Assembly (NCBI RefSeq): GCF_007096355.1
Contig: NZ_VKDF01000008.1
Location: forward strand, 140,495-204,494
Length of the DNA: 64,000 nucleotides
Source: Paracoccus sp. M683
Lineage (GTDB): Bacteria > Pseudomonadota > Alphaproteobacteria > Rhodobacterales > Rhodobacteraceae
Direction of reading: 5' to 3'
Shown here: piece by piece, positions 26,952-35,500 of the stretch
How positions within the stretch are numbered: position 1 is the first letter of the stretch
Layout of the letters: every line of letters starts with the position of its first letter
Made by a program: the position numbers and the translations under genes
The notes under the pieces: model-generated
Told to the model about the DNA's origin: nothing
Database searches by the model: none
Seen by the model: the letters and a program-made list of their open reading frames with translations, nothing else

Positions 26952-27614
26952 TTACTGCGTCGGGCGGATCAGGATCTCGACCCGGCGGTTCGAGGCGCGG
27001 CCCTGAACCGTGTCGTTCGAGGCGATGGGCTGGGTCTCGCCCCGGCCGACGGCGACGACGCGGTTGCCGTTCACGCCGGCGGCGGTCAGGATGCCCGCGA
27101 CCGATTGCGCGCGGCGCTGCGACAGATCCTGGTTATAGGCGCTGCGGCCGGTATTGTCGGTATGGCCGACGACCTCGACTCGGCTGTTCGGATATTGGTT
27201 CAGGTTCCGCGCCACGGCGTAAAGGTCGTTCTGCGCCGGGCCGGACACGGCGGCCGAATCGGTGGCGAACAGGATGCCTTCGGGCATGATCACTTGCAGA
27301 TAGCTGCCATGGTTGATGATGCGAATATTCGGGTTGCTGACCGACTGTTGCAGCGCGGCGGCCTGGGCATCCATGATATTGCCGGCAACGGCGCCGGCGG
27401 CGGCGCCGACGATGGCGCCCTTGATGGCGTCCTTGCCCTGGCTGTTCTTGTCGCTGTCGCGAGTGGCGCCCAGCACCCCGCCAATGACCGCGCCCGCAAT
27501 CGCGCCCTGCTGGGTGCGGCTCATCTGGGTCTGGTTGCCATAGGGGTCGGTGGTGCAGCCGGCAAGCCCGATAAGCGAGGCAGTTGCGGCAAGCGCGATC
27601 GTCCGGGTTTTCAT
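26952..27614 (-). CDS. OmpA-family lipoprotein with glycine-zipper segment
   Basis: 220 residues from MKTRTIAL at 27614; AAAGGA upstream is 10 bases away, so the ATG at 27623 is less likely. Lipobox LAGC gives an acylated Cys20. Residues about 36-82 are glycine-zipper (AIAGAVIGGVLGA, GAIVGAAAGAVAGN). The C-terminal OmpA domain (about 105-218) has the peptidoglycan-binding VEVVGHTDNTGRSAYN region, RAQSV and RASNRRVEI. It should tie the outer membrane to peptidoglycan, like the YiaD group. Confidence 0.93.
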   Translation of the reverse strand: MKTRTIALAATASLIGLAGCTTDPYGNQTQMSRTQQGAIAGAVIGGVLGATRDSDKNSQGKDAIKGAIVGAAAGAVAGNIMDAQAAALQQSVSNPNIRIINHGSYLQVIMPEGILFATDSAAVSGPAQNDLYAVARNLNQYPNSRVEVVGHTDNTGRSAYNQDLSQRRAQSVAGILTAAGVNGNRVVAVGRGETQPIASNDTVQGRASNRRVEILIRPTQ

Positions 27615-27830
27615 TTTGTCCATGTCCTTTTGTCGTTCCGTTACGGCGGCGGTGGTTTTCGGGGCCTGCCGACCGGTCGGCATCATTGCTGTTCTGGTGT
27701 GGCCTTGTGGCCGATAACGCCGGACCCTAGCGTCGGTTCCACCCCGAATGCCAGTCACGCCTTTGTGGAAGCCGCTGACATGGCGTCACATTCCGGCCAG
27801 ACCGGCGTGATCCTGCCGATGCCTGCGATG

Positions 27831-28343
27831 CTAGCGGGCATAGATCTCGGGCATGAAGGGCACATCGGTATCGGCGGGCCGCATTCCGGCTGCGGTCAGC
27901 ATGGCGTGGATCTGGCCGCGATGGTGGGTCTGGTGGTTGAACATCTGCACCGCAAGTTCGGTTTTGGGCCGGGTGATATGGCGGCCAAGCGCGCCTGAAT
28001 GCCAGCCGATCTCGCCCTGGAACCAATCGGGCTGCAGATGGTCGGCCCAGTCCAGGATCCGGCGATCCATCAGCATCCGCTGTTGGCGGAAGCTGCCCCA
28101 TTCCTCGATCAGCGCGGTCGACTGGGGAATGCCACCGGGGGGTAGGCCCTCGCCCGTGAACCGGCCCAGCCAGACCCGGTCGGCCCAGAGCAGATGTGAG
28201 AAGGTGGCCTCGATCGAGCCGAAAAACGCCCCGCGATCGGCGCGGCGGGCGTCATCGTCCAAGCGGTCTGCGGCCGAGATCAGGTTGTCGTTCTGCCACA
28301 GGTTATAGCGCGCCATCAGCCGGACATATTCGGGATTGGACAT
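27831..28343 (-). CDS. DinB family protein
   Basis: 170 residues from MSNPEYV at 28343. Four-helix DinB/YfiT-like metal hydrolase fold. The three histidine positions are visible: the first helix pair SHLLWADRVWLGRF (about 48-61), and the late HQTHHRGQIHAML (about 138-150). Closely related proteins act as thiol transferases or metal hydrolases; the role here is unknown. A 217-bp gap to the OmpA gene holds its promoter and nothing else I can name. Confidence 0.92.
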   Translation of the reverse strand: MSNPEYVRLMARYNLWQNDNLISAADRLDDDARRADRGAFFGSIEATFSHLLWADRVWLGRFTGEGLPPGGIPQSTALIEEWGSFRQQRMLMDRRILDWADHLQPDWFQGEIGWHSGALGRHITRPKTELAVQMFNHQTHHRGQIHAMLTAAGMRPADTDVPFMPEIYAR

Positions 28344-28451
28344 CGCAAATGCACCCCCAGGATCGCACTGCCACGATCCGATCAGGCCATGGGCTGCGTT
28401 CTTTGGCAAGGGCTTCTTGCAATGCCGCCCGCATCCGGCCAAAAGCGCCTC

Positions 28452-29114
28452 ATGGCCAAGATGACACGATTGCCGCAGCCCTTGCCCTTTGCCGATCAGG
28501 TCGCGATCTTTTCGCGACTGGCCGAGGCCAATCCAGCACCCGAAACCGAATTGCTGTTCGTGAACCCCTTCACGCTGGTCGTGGCCGTGGCGCTGTCGGC
28601 GCAGGCCACGGATGCGGGCGTAAACAAGGCCACGCGCGGGTTGTTCGCGGCCGCCGACAATCCCCAGGCGATGCTGGATCTGGGTGTCGAGGGCGTGATC
28701 GAACATATCAAGACCATCGGCCTGTTCCGGCAAAAGGCGCGCAATGTCATCGCGCTGTCGCAGATACTGGTCGATGACTATGGCGGCGAGGTGCCTGACA
28801 GCCGCGCGGCGCTGATGTCGCTGCCGGGGGTGGGGCGCAAGACGGCGAATGTCGTGCTCAGCTGCGTTTTCGGCCTGCCGGCGCAGGCGGTCGATACGCA
28901 TATTTTCCGCGTCGGCAACCGCACCCATATCGCGCCTGGCCGCGACGTGGACGAGGTCGAACGCGCGGTCGAGGACAATGTGCCGGCCCGCTTTCAGCAC
29001 CATGCCCATCACTGGCTGATCCTGCATGGCCGCTATATCTGCCAGGCGCGGCGCCCGCGCTGTGGCATCTGCACCATCGCCGATCTGTGCCCCTTCGAGG
29101 AGAAGACGACATGA
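28452..29114 (+). CDS. nth: Endonuclease III
   Basis: 220 residues from MAKMTRL at 28452 (28461 is also possible). Bifunctional DNA glycosylase/AP lyase for oxidised pyrimidines. The helix-hairpin-helix ends in the catalytic Lys130 (LPGVGRKTA) and Asp148 (VDTHIFRV), and the four [4Fe-4S] cysteines have the C-x6-C-x2-C-x5-C spacing near the C-terminus. The stop overlaps the ATG of the next gene. Confidence 0.97.
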   Translation: MAKMTRLPQPLPFADQVAIFSRLAEANPAPETELLFVNPFTLVVAVALSAQATDAGVNKATRGLFAAADNPQAMLDLGVEGVIEHIKTIGLFRQKARNVIALSQILVDDYGGEVPDSRAALMSLPGVGRKTANVVLSCVFGLPAQAVDTHIFRVGNRTHIAPGRDVDEVERAVEDNVPARFQHHAHHWLILHGRYICQARRPRCGICTIADLCPFEEKTT

Positions 29115-30124
29115 CCACCCCCTATGTGATCGGCATCGGCAATGCGGTCATGGATGTGATCACGCCCACTGATGATGCGCGGCTGGCGGCACTTGGCGTC
29201 GAAAAGGGCATCATGCAGCTGATCGAGCGCGAGCGGTCCGAATATCTGATGGCCGCGCAGGCCGATGATCACGGTCCGGGTCGCAGCCAGTCGCGGCTGG
29301 TGCCGGGCGGGTCTGTCGCCAATACGCTGGCGGGCTTGGGTGCCTTGGGGCTGCGGACGGCGTTCATCGGGCGGGTGGCGGATGATCCGTTGGGCCTCAG
29401 TTATGCCGAACAGACCGAGGCGGCGGGAACGGTATTCGTGAATCCTCCGGTTTCGGGCAAGGTGCTGCCGACCAGCCGCAGCATCATCATGGTGACCCCC
29501 GATGGCGAACGCTCGATGAACACCTATCTGGGCATCTCGGCGGAGCTTGGGGCAGATGACGTGAACCCTGCGGTCTTTCAGGGGGCGGATTGGCTGTTCC
29601 TCGAAGGTTATCTGTTCGACAAGCCAGCGGGCAAGCAGGCCTTTCTGAAGGCCGCCGAAGCCTGCCATGCGGCCGGCGGCATGGCAGGGATCGCGCTGAG
29701 CGACCCGTTCTGCGTTGACCGGCACCGGTCGGATTTCCGGCGGCTGGTGGCGGGGCCGATGGATTATGTCGTGGGCAATGTCCATGAATGGTCGTCGCTG
29801 TATCAGACCGAGGATCTGGAAACCGCGCTGCGCCTTGCATCGGCGGATTGCGATCTGGTGATCTGCACCCGGTCTGGCGAGGACGCCATCCTGATCGGGC
29901 AGGGCCGCCGCGTCGAGGTGCCGGTGAACCGGGTGGTGCCGGTCGATGCGACCGGGGCGGGCGATCAGTTCGCCGCCGGGCTGATCTATGGGCTGGCGAC
30001 CGGCGCGTCGCTGGAGGTGGCGGGCCGCATGGGCTGTCTGGCCGCAGCCGAGGTGATCAGCCATGTCGGCCCCCGCCCCGAGCGTGATCTGCGCCAGGAT
30101 TTCCGGGCCGAGGGTCTGATCTGA
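29111..30124 (+). CDS. Adenosine kinase (PfkB family)
   Basis: 337 residues from the ATG at 29111 overlapping the nth stop (ATGA). PfkB signatures: the early GNAVMDVI, GGSVANTLAGLG and the C-terminal DATGAGDQFAAGLIYGL (about residues 281-297) with the catalytic Asp. The alphaproteobacterial adenosine kinase group has this N-terminus (YVIGIGNA). Salvage of adenosine to AMP is the likely role; ribokinase-like activity cannot be excluded. Confidence 0.9.
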   Translation: MTTPYVIGIGNAVMDVITPTDDARLAALGVEKGIMQLIERERSEYLMAAQADDHGPGRSQSRLVPGGSVANTLAGLGALGLRTAFIGRVADDPLGLSYAEQTEAAGTVFVNPPVSGKVLPTSRSIIMVTPDGERSMNTYLGISAELGADDVNPAVFQGADWLFLEGYLFDKPAGKQAFLKAAEACHAAGGMAGIALSDPFCVDRHRSDFRRLVAGPMDYVVGNVHEWSSLYQTEDLETALRLASADCDLVICTRSGEDAILIGQGRRVEVPVNRVVPVDATGAGDQFAAGLIYGLATGASLEVAGRMGCLAAAEVISHVGPRPERDLRQDFRAEGLI

Positions 30125-30137
30125 CCGGACCGGCGGC

Positions 30138-30944
30138 CTAGTCCTGCCGTCGCAGCGCCAATGCCCGCAGGGCATGGCCCGGCAGGATCAGAAAGCCGCG
30201 CGCATATCGACCGGCCAGTCGGCGCGGGTTCGATGCCATCCGCCACAGCCATTCCATCTTGGCGCGGCGAAAGGCCCTGGGGGCGCGCGTCTGCTGACCG
30301 GAAATGAAATCCAGCCCCGCGCCGATCGAGGCGAATCCGACATGCGGCAGGGCCTGACGGGCGCGGATGGCAAAGCGTTCCTGGCGCGGCGCGCCCAGAC
30401 CCAGCAGGCACAGGCCCGCGCCCGAGCGGCCGATGGCCTCGATCAGCGCGCCGGCCTCGTCGCCATCGGGGTCGAAGGGAAAGCCCGGAACCGCCTGCAT
30501 CGCGATCCGCAGGCCCGGATGCCCGGCTGCCAACCGCCCGGCTGCCAGCCGCATCGAGTCCTCATTGCCGCCGATCAGCGCCACCGAAACATCGTGATAC
30601 GCGGCCAGTGCCGCCAGCGGCACCACCAGCTCGGACCCCGGAACCAGTTGCACGGGCCGACCGGCCAGGCGTGACAGCCAGACCACCGGATTGCCATCCG
30701 CGACGACCAGATCCTGTGCCGCATAGGCCCGGCGGAACTGCTGATCATGGCCCAGCCTTTCCAGATGATCCACATTCAGCGTGGCCAGCGCAAAGCCGCG
30801 ACCTTGGGTCATGCGGGCGTCGATCTCGGCCAGCAGGGCCTGCCGGTCGGGGATGTTCACCCGGACGACCTGACCATCCGAATAGGTAAATCGCATCTGA
30901 ACGACCTGACCGTTGGAGTTGACGGACTTTCCTTGTATGGTCAT
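30138..30944 (-). CDS. WecG/TagA/CpsF family glycosyltransferase
   Basis: 268 residues, GT26-type. Such enzymes add the second sugar (often ManNAcA, GlcA or a mannosyl residue) to a lipid-linked intermediate. Family motifs: FALATLNVDHLERLG (about 50-64), VVADGNPVVWLSRL, the LLGLGAPRQE block (about 178-187) with the conserved Gln/Glu, and GAGLDFISGQQTRAPR. An N-terminal extension of about 35 residues is unusual. Divergent from the Wzy-like gene, it marks the left edge of the polysaccharide locus. Confidence 0.9.
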   Translation of the reverse strand: MTIQGKSVNSNGQVVQMRFTYSDGQVVRVNIPDRQALLAEIDARMTQGRGFALATLNVDHLERLGHDQQFRRAYAAQDLVVADGNPVVWLSRLAGRPVQLVPGSELVVPLAALAAYHDVSVALIGGNEDSMRLAAGRLAAGHPGLRIAMQAVPGFPFDPDGDEAGALIEAIGRSGAGLCLLGLGAPRQERFAIRARQALPHVGFASIGAGLDFISGQQTRAPRAFRRAKMEWLWRMASNPRRLAGRYARGFLILPGHALRALALRRQD

Positions 30945-30994
30945 GAAACCCCCCAGGCCAGTAATTTCGGCGAAGTGTTTCCAATCGGTTAGCC

Positions 30995-32443
30995 ATGCCC
31001 CCGTATCCCGTCGCAGCGATCATGCTTTTGGCCTGGCCGATGATCACCGCCGTGATCTTCGCCCGGATGGAACGGGTGAATGCCTTTATCTGGTCGATAC
31101 TGCTGGGCTATATGTTCCTGCCGCCATCGGTTGCCATCGACCTGCCGGCCGTGCCCGCCATCACCAAATACGAGATCGCCTCGATGTCGTCGCTGCTGAT
31201 GCTGTGGCTGGGCATGGGTCGCAAATCGACCGACCGCGATTCCATGGCCGAGGACCCGCCGCCGGTTTTTCCGCCGATCATCAAGATATTGCTGCTGTTG
31301 CTGTTGTTTTCGGGCGCGATGACGGTGGTGAACAATGGCGACCCGCTGATCGAGGGGATCACCTATCGGCCGGGCATGGATACATCCAGCCTGTTCGCCT
31401 TCGTCATCATGCAGGGGATCGAGCTGATTCCCTTTTTCGTGGCGTTCCGGCTGTTGTCGACACCGCATCAGACCCGAAAGCTGCTGACGGCCCTGATGAT
31501 CGGCTATCTGATCTATTCGGTGCCGATGTTGATCGAGGTTCGTCTTAGCCCGCAACTGAACGTCTGGATCTATGGCTATTTCCCGCATGATTTTCTGCAA
31601 GCCATTCGCTATGGCGGGTTCAGGCCGATCGTTTTCATGACCCATCCGATCTGGGTTGCATCATTCGCCACGATGGGCCTGATCGCCACTGCCGCCTTGA
31701 CCCGGACCTATCTGATGGGGCCGCGCATGGTGCTGGTGCTTTTCTATCTGGTCGGGGTGCTGATCCTGTGCAAGACGATGACGGCGATCATGATGGCGGC
31801 GATCGGGCTGCCGCTGGTGCTGTTCGCGTCCGCGCGCCATATGCTGACCATCACCATGGTGATCGCGGTCGTGGTGATGGCCTATCCGCTGCTGCGGCTT
31901 GTCGATGCGATCCCGACAGACGAGATCGTCGAGTTCATCCGCGAATGGCAGCCCGACCGGGCCGGTTCGCTGGAATTCCGGTTCGAGCATGAATTCATGC
32001 TGCTTGAACGCGCGATGCAAAGGCCGCTTTTTGGCTGGGGCAGCTGGGGCCGGAATTTCCCGCTGGATCCGGTCACCGGCAGGTCGCTGGCCATTGCCGA
32101 TGGCGCTTGGGTCATCTGGTACGGGACCCGCGGTATCATGGGCTATCTGGCCGCTTTCGGCTTGCTGGTGGTGCCGCTGTTGATCCTGTGGCGCCGCCGG
32201 TACGAGCTGATGCTGCGCCATGACGACCCCTCGACCCTGCTGGTGGCGGCGGTGGCATTGATGCTGGCGCTTAACCTGATCGAGCTGATCCCGAATGGCA
32301 CGCTGACGCCGCTGACCTGGTTGCTGAACGGCACCGTCCTGGGTCATGCCTGCCGCCTGCGCTATACCCGCAATGCCCGGCGGCGCTGGAAGGATGATCG
32401 GCGCGACCTGTCTGAAAGGACCGGGTTACGCGCCGCGCTATAG
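30995..32443 (+). CDS. O-antigen ligase/Wzy-type polysaccharide polymerase-like membrane protein
   Basis: 482 residues with about ten to twelve predicted transmembrane helices and a short periplasmic loop around residues 305-365 (FRFEHEFMLLERAMQRPLFGWGSWGRN is split here; key parts RPLFGWG and the following R). That loop, with Arg and Gly-Trp before a helix, matches the O-antigen ligase/polymerase (Wzy_C) family. It lies 95 bases before the PKS on the same strand, so it could be in that operon. The ATG at 30995 has a weak ribosome site. Confidence 0.75.
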   Translation: MPPYPVAAIMLLAWPMITAVIFARMERVNAFIWSILLGYMFLPPSVAIDLPAVPAITKYEIASMSSLLMLWLGMGRKSTDRDSMAEDPPPVFPPIIKILLLLLLFSGAMTVVNNGDPLIEGITYRPGMDTSSLFAFVIMQGIELIPFFVAFRLLSTPHQTRKLLTALMIGYLIYSVPMLIEVRLSPQLNVWIYGYFPHDFLQAIRYGGFRPIVFMTHPIWVASFATMGLIATAALTRTYLMGPRMVLVLFYLVGVLILCKTMTAIMMAAIGLPLVLFASARHMLTITMVIAVVVMAYPLLRLVDAIPTDEIVEFIREWQPDRAGSLEFRFEHEFMLLERAMQRPLFGWGSWGRNFPLDPVTGRSLAIADGAWVIWYGTRGIMGYLAAFGLLVVPLLILWRRRYELMLRHDDPSTLLVAAVALMLALNLIELIPNGTLTPLTWLLNGTVLGHACRLRYTRNARRRWKDDRRDLSERTGLRAAL

Positions 32444-32464
32444 TGTTTATGATTTTTTTGTTGT

Positions 32465-32474
32465 TGCCTAGGCA
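32465..32474. promoter_or_regulatory. Palindrome in the AT-rich PKS leader
   Basis: TGCCTAGGCA is a perfect 10-bp palindrome in the 95-bp gap before the PKS gene. The gap is clearly AT-richer than its flanks (a run of seven Ts at 32453). It may mark a promoter/operator for the PKS operon. Confidence 0.3.
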
Positions 32475-32538
32475 GCAGGGCCGGTTGCTGCATATCGTCA
32501 ATCGGGTTGGGGCAGGGAATTGGGAATGGTATATCTGA

Positions 32539-35500
32539 ATGAGTGAAAGTCACGGTCCGATGGCCCATCCGAATGACATCGCAATTATCGGCATGGCGGC
32601 GCAGTTGCCCGGCGCCGATGATGTCGCGGCATTCTGGAAAAACCTCTGTGAAGGGGTCGAATCCATTCGTCCCGTCAGTCGTGACGATCTGCTTCTGCGC
32701 GGCGAAAACCCGGCGACGCTTTCAGACCCCAACTATGTTCCTGCCGCAGCAATCCTTGATGAATTTGATGGTTTCGATGCCGAGTTCTTCGGGCTGAGCC
32801 CCAAGGATGCCGCGATCATGGATCCGCAGCATCGCAAGTTTCTGGAGACCTGCTGGCACGGGCTGGAAGATGCCGGCCACATGCCCGAGCGTTTTGCCGG
32901 CCCCATCGGTGTTTATGCCGGTTGCGGTATGGGCAGTTATTTTTATTTCAATGTTTGTGCAAATCGGGAACTGGTCGAAAATGTCGGTCATTTTCTTTTG
33001 CGCCATACCGGGAATGACAAGGACTTTCTATCCACCCGCGTCAGCCATATATTCGACCTGACCGGACCCAGCCTCAATATCCAGACGGCCTGCTCGACCT
33101 CGCTGGTGGCGGTTCATACGGCCTGTCAGTCGCTGGCCTCGGGCGAATGCGACATGGCGCTGGCCGGTGGCGTCACCATCCAGATGCCGCATGGGCGCGG
33201 CTATCTGTTCAAGGAAAACGAGATCTTGTCGCCGGACGGGCATTGTCATGCATTTGACCACCGTGCCGCCGGGACGGTTTTTGGCAGCGGCTCGGCCGTG
33301 CTGGTGTTGCGGCGGCTGTCCGATGCACTGGCCGATGGCGACAATATCCGCGCCATCATCCGCGGCAGCGCGATCAACAATGACGGCGCGTCCAAGGCTG
33401 GCTATCTGGCACCAAGCGTCGAGGGGCAGGCGCAGGCCGTGGCCGAGGCGCTGGTCATGTCGGGTGTCGCGCCCGAAACTGTGGGCTATATCGAATGCCA
33501 CGGCACCGGCACGGCGCTTGGCGATCCGATCGAGGTTGCGGCGCTGAACCAGGCCTTTGCGCGCGTTTCCTCTGGTGGGGCGCGGCAGGGGCCATGCTAT
33601 ATCGGCTCGGTCAAGACCAATATCGGCCATCTGGATACGGCGGCGGGTGCTGCGGGGCTGATCAAGGCGGTGCGCGCGCTGGAAACCGGGCTGATCCCGC
33701 CGACCCTTGGCTTTCAGGCGCCCAACCCGGCCATCGACTTTGACGGCGGCCCGTTTCAGGTCGCGGATCGGCTGATCGAATGGCAGTCCTCGGCTCCGCG
33801 CCGGGCCGGGGTGAACTCGCTTGGCGTCGGGGGAACCAACGCGCATGTGGTGATTGAACAGCCGCCGGTGCAGGCCGCGTCGGAAAGCTCTGACTGGCCG
33901 TTTCAGATCTTTGCGGTTTCGGGGCGCAGCAAGACGGCACTGGATGGCAATGCGGCGCAACTGGCCGGGTGGCTGGCGCAGAACGCGGATGCCGATGCCG
34001 CCGATATCAGCCACACGCTGATCACACGCCGCCGCGCGTTTGAACGCCGCCGCGTGTTGGTTGCCCATGATGCGGCCGAGGCGGCGGCGCTGCTGGAAAC
34101 CGGCGATCCCTACCGGGTGTTCGATCATCAGCCGCTTGGCGATGCGCCCGAGGTGGTGTTCATGCTGCCCGGCGGCGGTTCGCAATATGCGACCATGGCC
34201 GAGGGGCTGTATCAGACCGAACCCGTTTTCCGCGACTGGATGGATCGCGGGCTGACCCATCTGGCCGGCATCAGTGACCATCCGATCCGCGATATCTGGC
34301 TGGCCAGCAATGGCGATCAGGCGGCGGCGGATCAGGCGCTGTTGCAGCCCTCTGTCCAGCTTCCCTTGCTGATGATCACCGAATACGCGCTGGCGCAATT
34401 GCTGATGTCATGGGGTGTGCGGCCTGCCGCGCTGATCGGGCACAGCATGGGCGAAAATACCGCCGCCGCCATCGCCGGCGTCATGCGGTTCGAGGATTGC
34501 ATCGGGCTGGTTCATCTGCGCGGGCGGCTGTTCGACACGGTGCCGGCTGGCGGAATGCTGTCGGTGCCGGTGCCTGCCGATGAACTGCGCGGGCAGTTGC
34601 CGCCCGAGCTTGATCTGGGCGCGGTGAACGCCGCCGATCTTTGTGTCGTCTCTGGCCCGAAAGAGGCGCTGGATGCCTTTGCCGCATCGCTGGCCGGGCA
34701 GGGGACCGAGACGCAAGTGATCCCGATTTCCATCGCCGCGCATTCACGGATGCTGGACCCGATCCTGCCCGATTTTCGCGCCTATCTTCAGTCGATTCCG
34801 CTGTCGGCGCCACAAATTCCCATCATCTCGAACCGTGATGGCAAGGTTCTTCCCGATTCGGATGCGCAAGACCCGGAATATTGGGTCGCCCATCTTCGCG
34901 GCACGGTCGATTTCGCGGCCGGGATCGAGGCGCTGGCTCAGGGCGAGCCGCGCATATTCCTTGAAGTCGGTCCCGGCCGGGCCATGTCGGGGCTGGCGCA
35001 GGCCAATGCCGGGGTAAAGGCGCATCAGGTGATCTCGGCGCTGCGACACCGCAAGCAGGATGTGGGCGACGATCTTTATTTCATGACCGCGCTGGCGCGG
35101 GTCTGGGCGGCGGGCGGCCAGATTGACTGGGATCAGATCTGGGGCGGCGCAAGGCGGCGGATGCTGCCCTTGCCCGGCTATGCCTTCCAGCGGAAACGCT
35201 ATTTCGTCGAGCCTTCGGCAACCGCGCTGCCGGCTGAAAGCGCGCTGATGCGGATCGAGGATCCGGCGAACTGGGGTTGGCGCCCGGTATGGCGGCTGTC
35301 GGCGCCCGATGTCGAACTGGCGGCGGATGGCACCCCGCGCGTCGACAAGGCGCAATCTCTGCTGATCTTCGCTGACGAGGCGGGGCTGGCCGACCGTGTG
35401 ATCGCGCATCTGCGTGGGCTTGGCCATCGCCTTGCCGTGGTCCGCACCGGCGACCGGTTCGAGCGTGTGGGCCCGCGTGATTATCGACTGCCGCCCGAGG

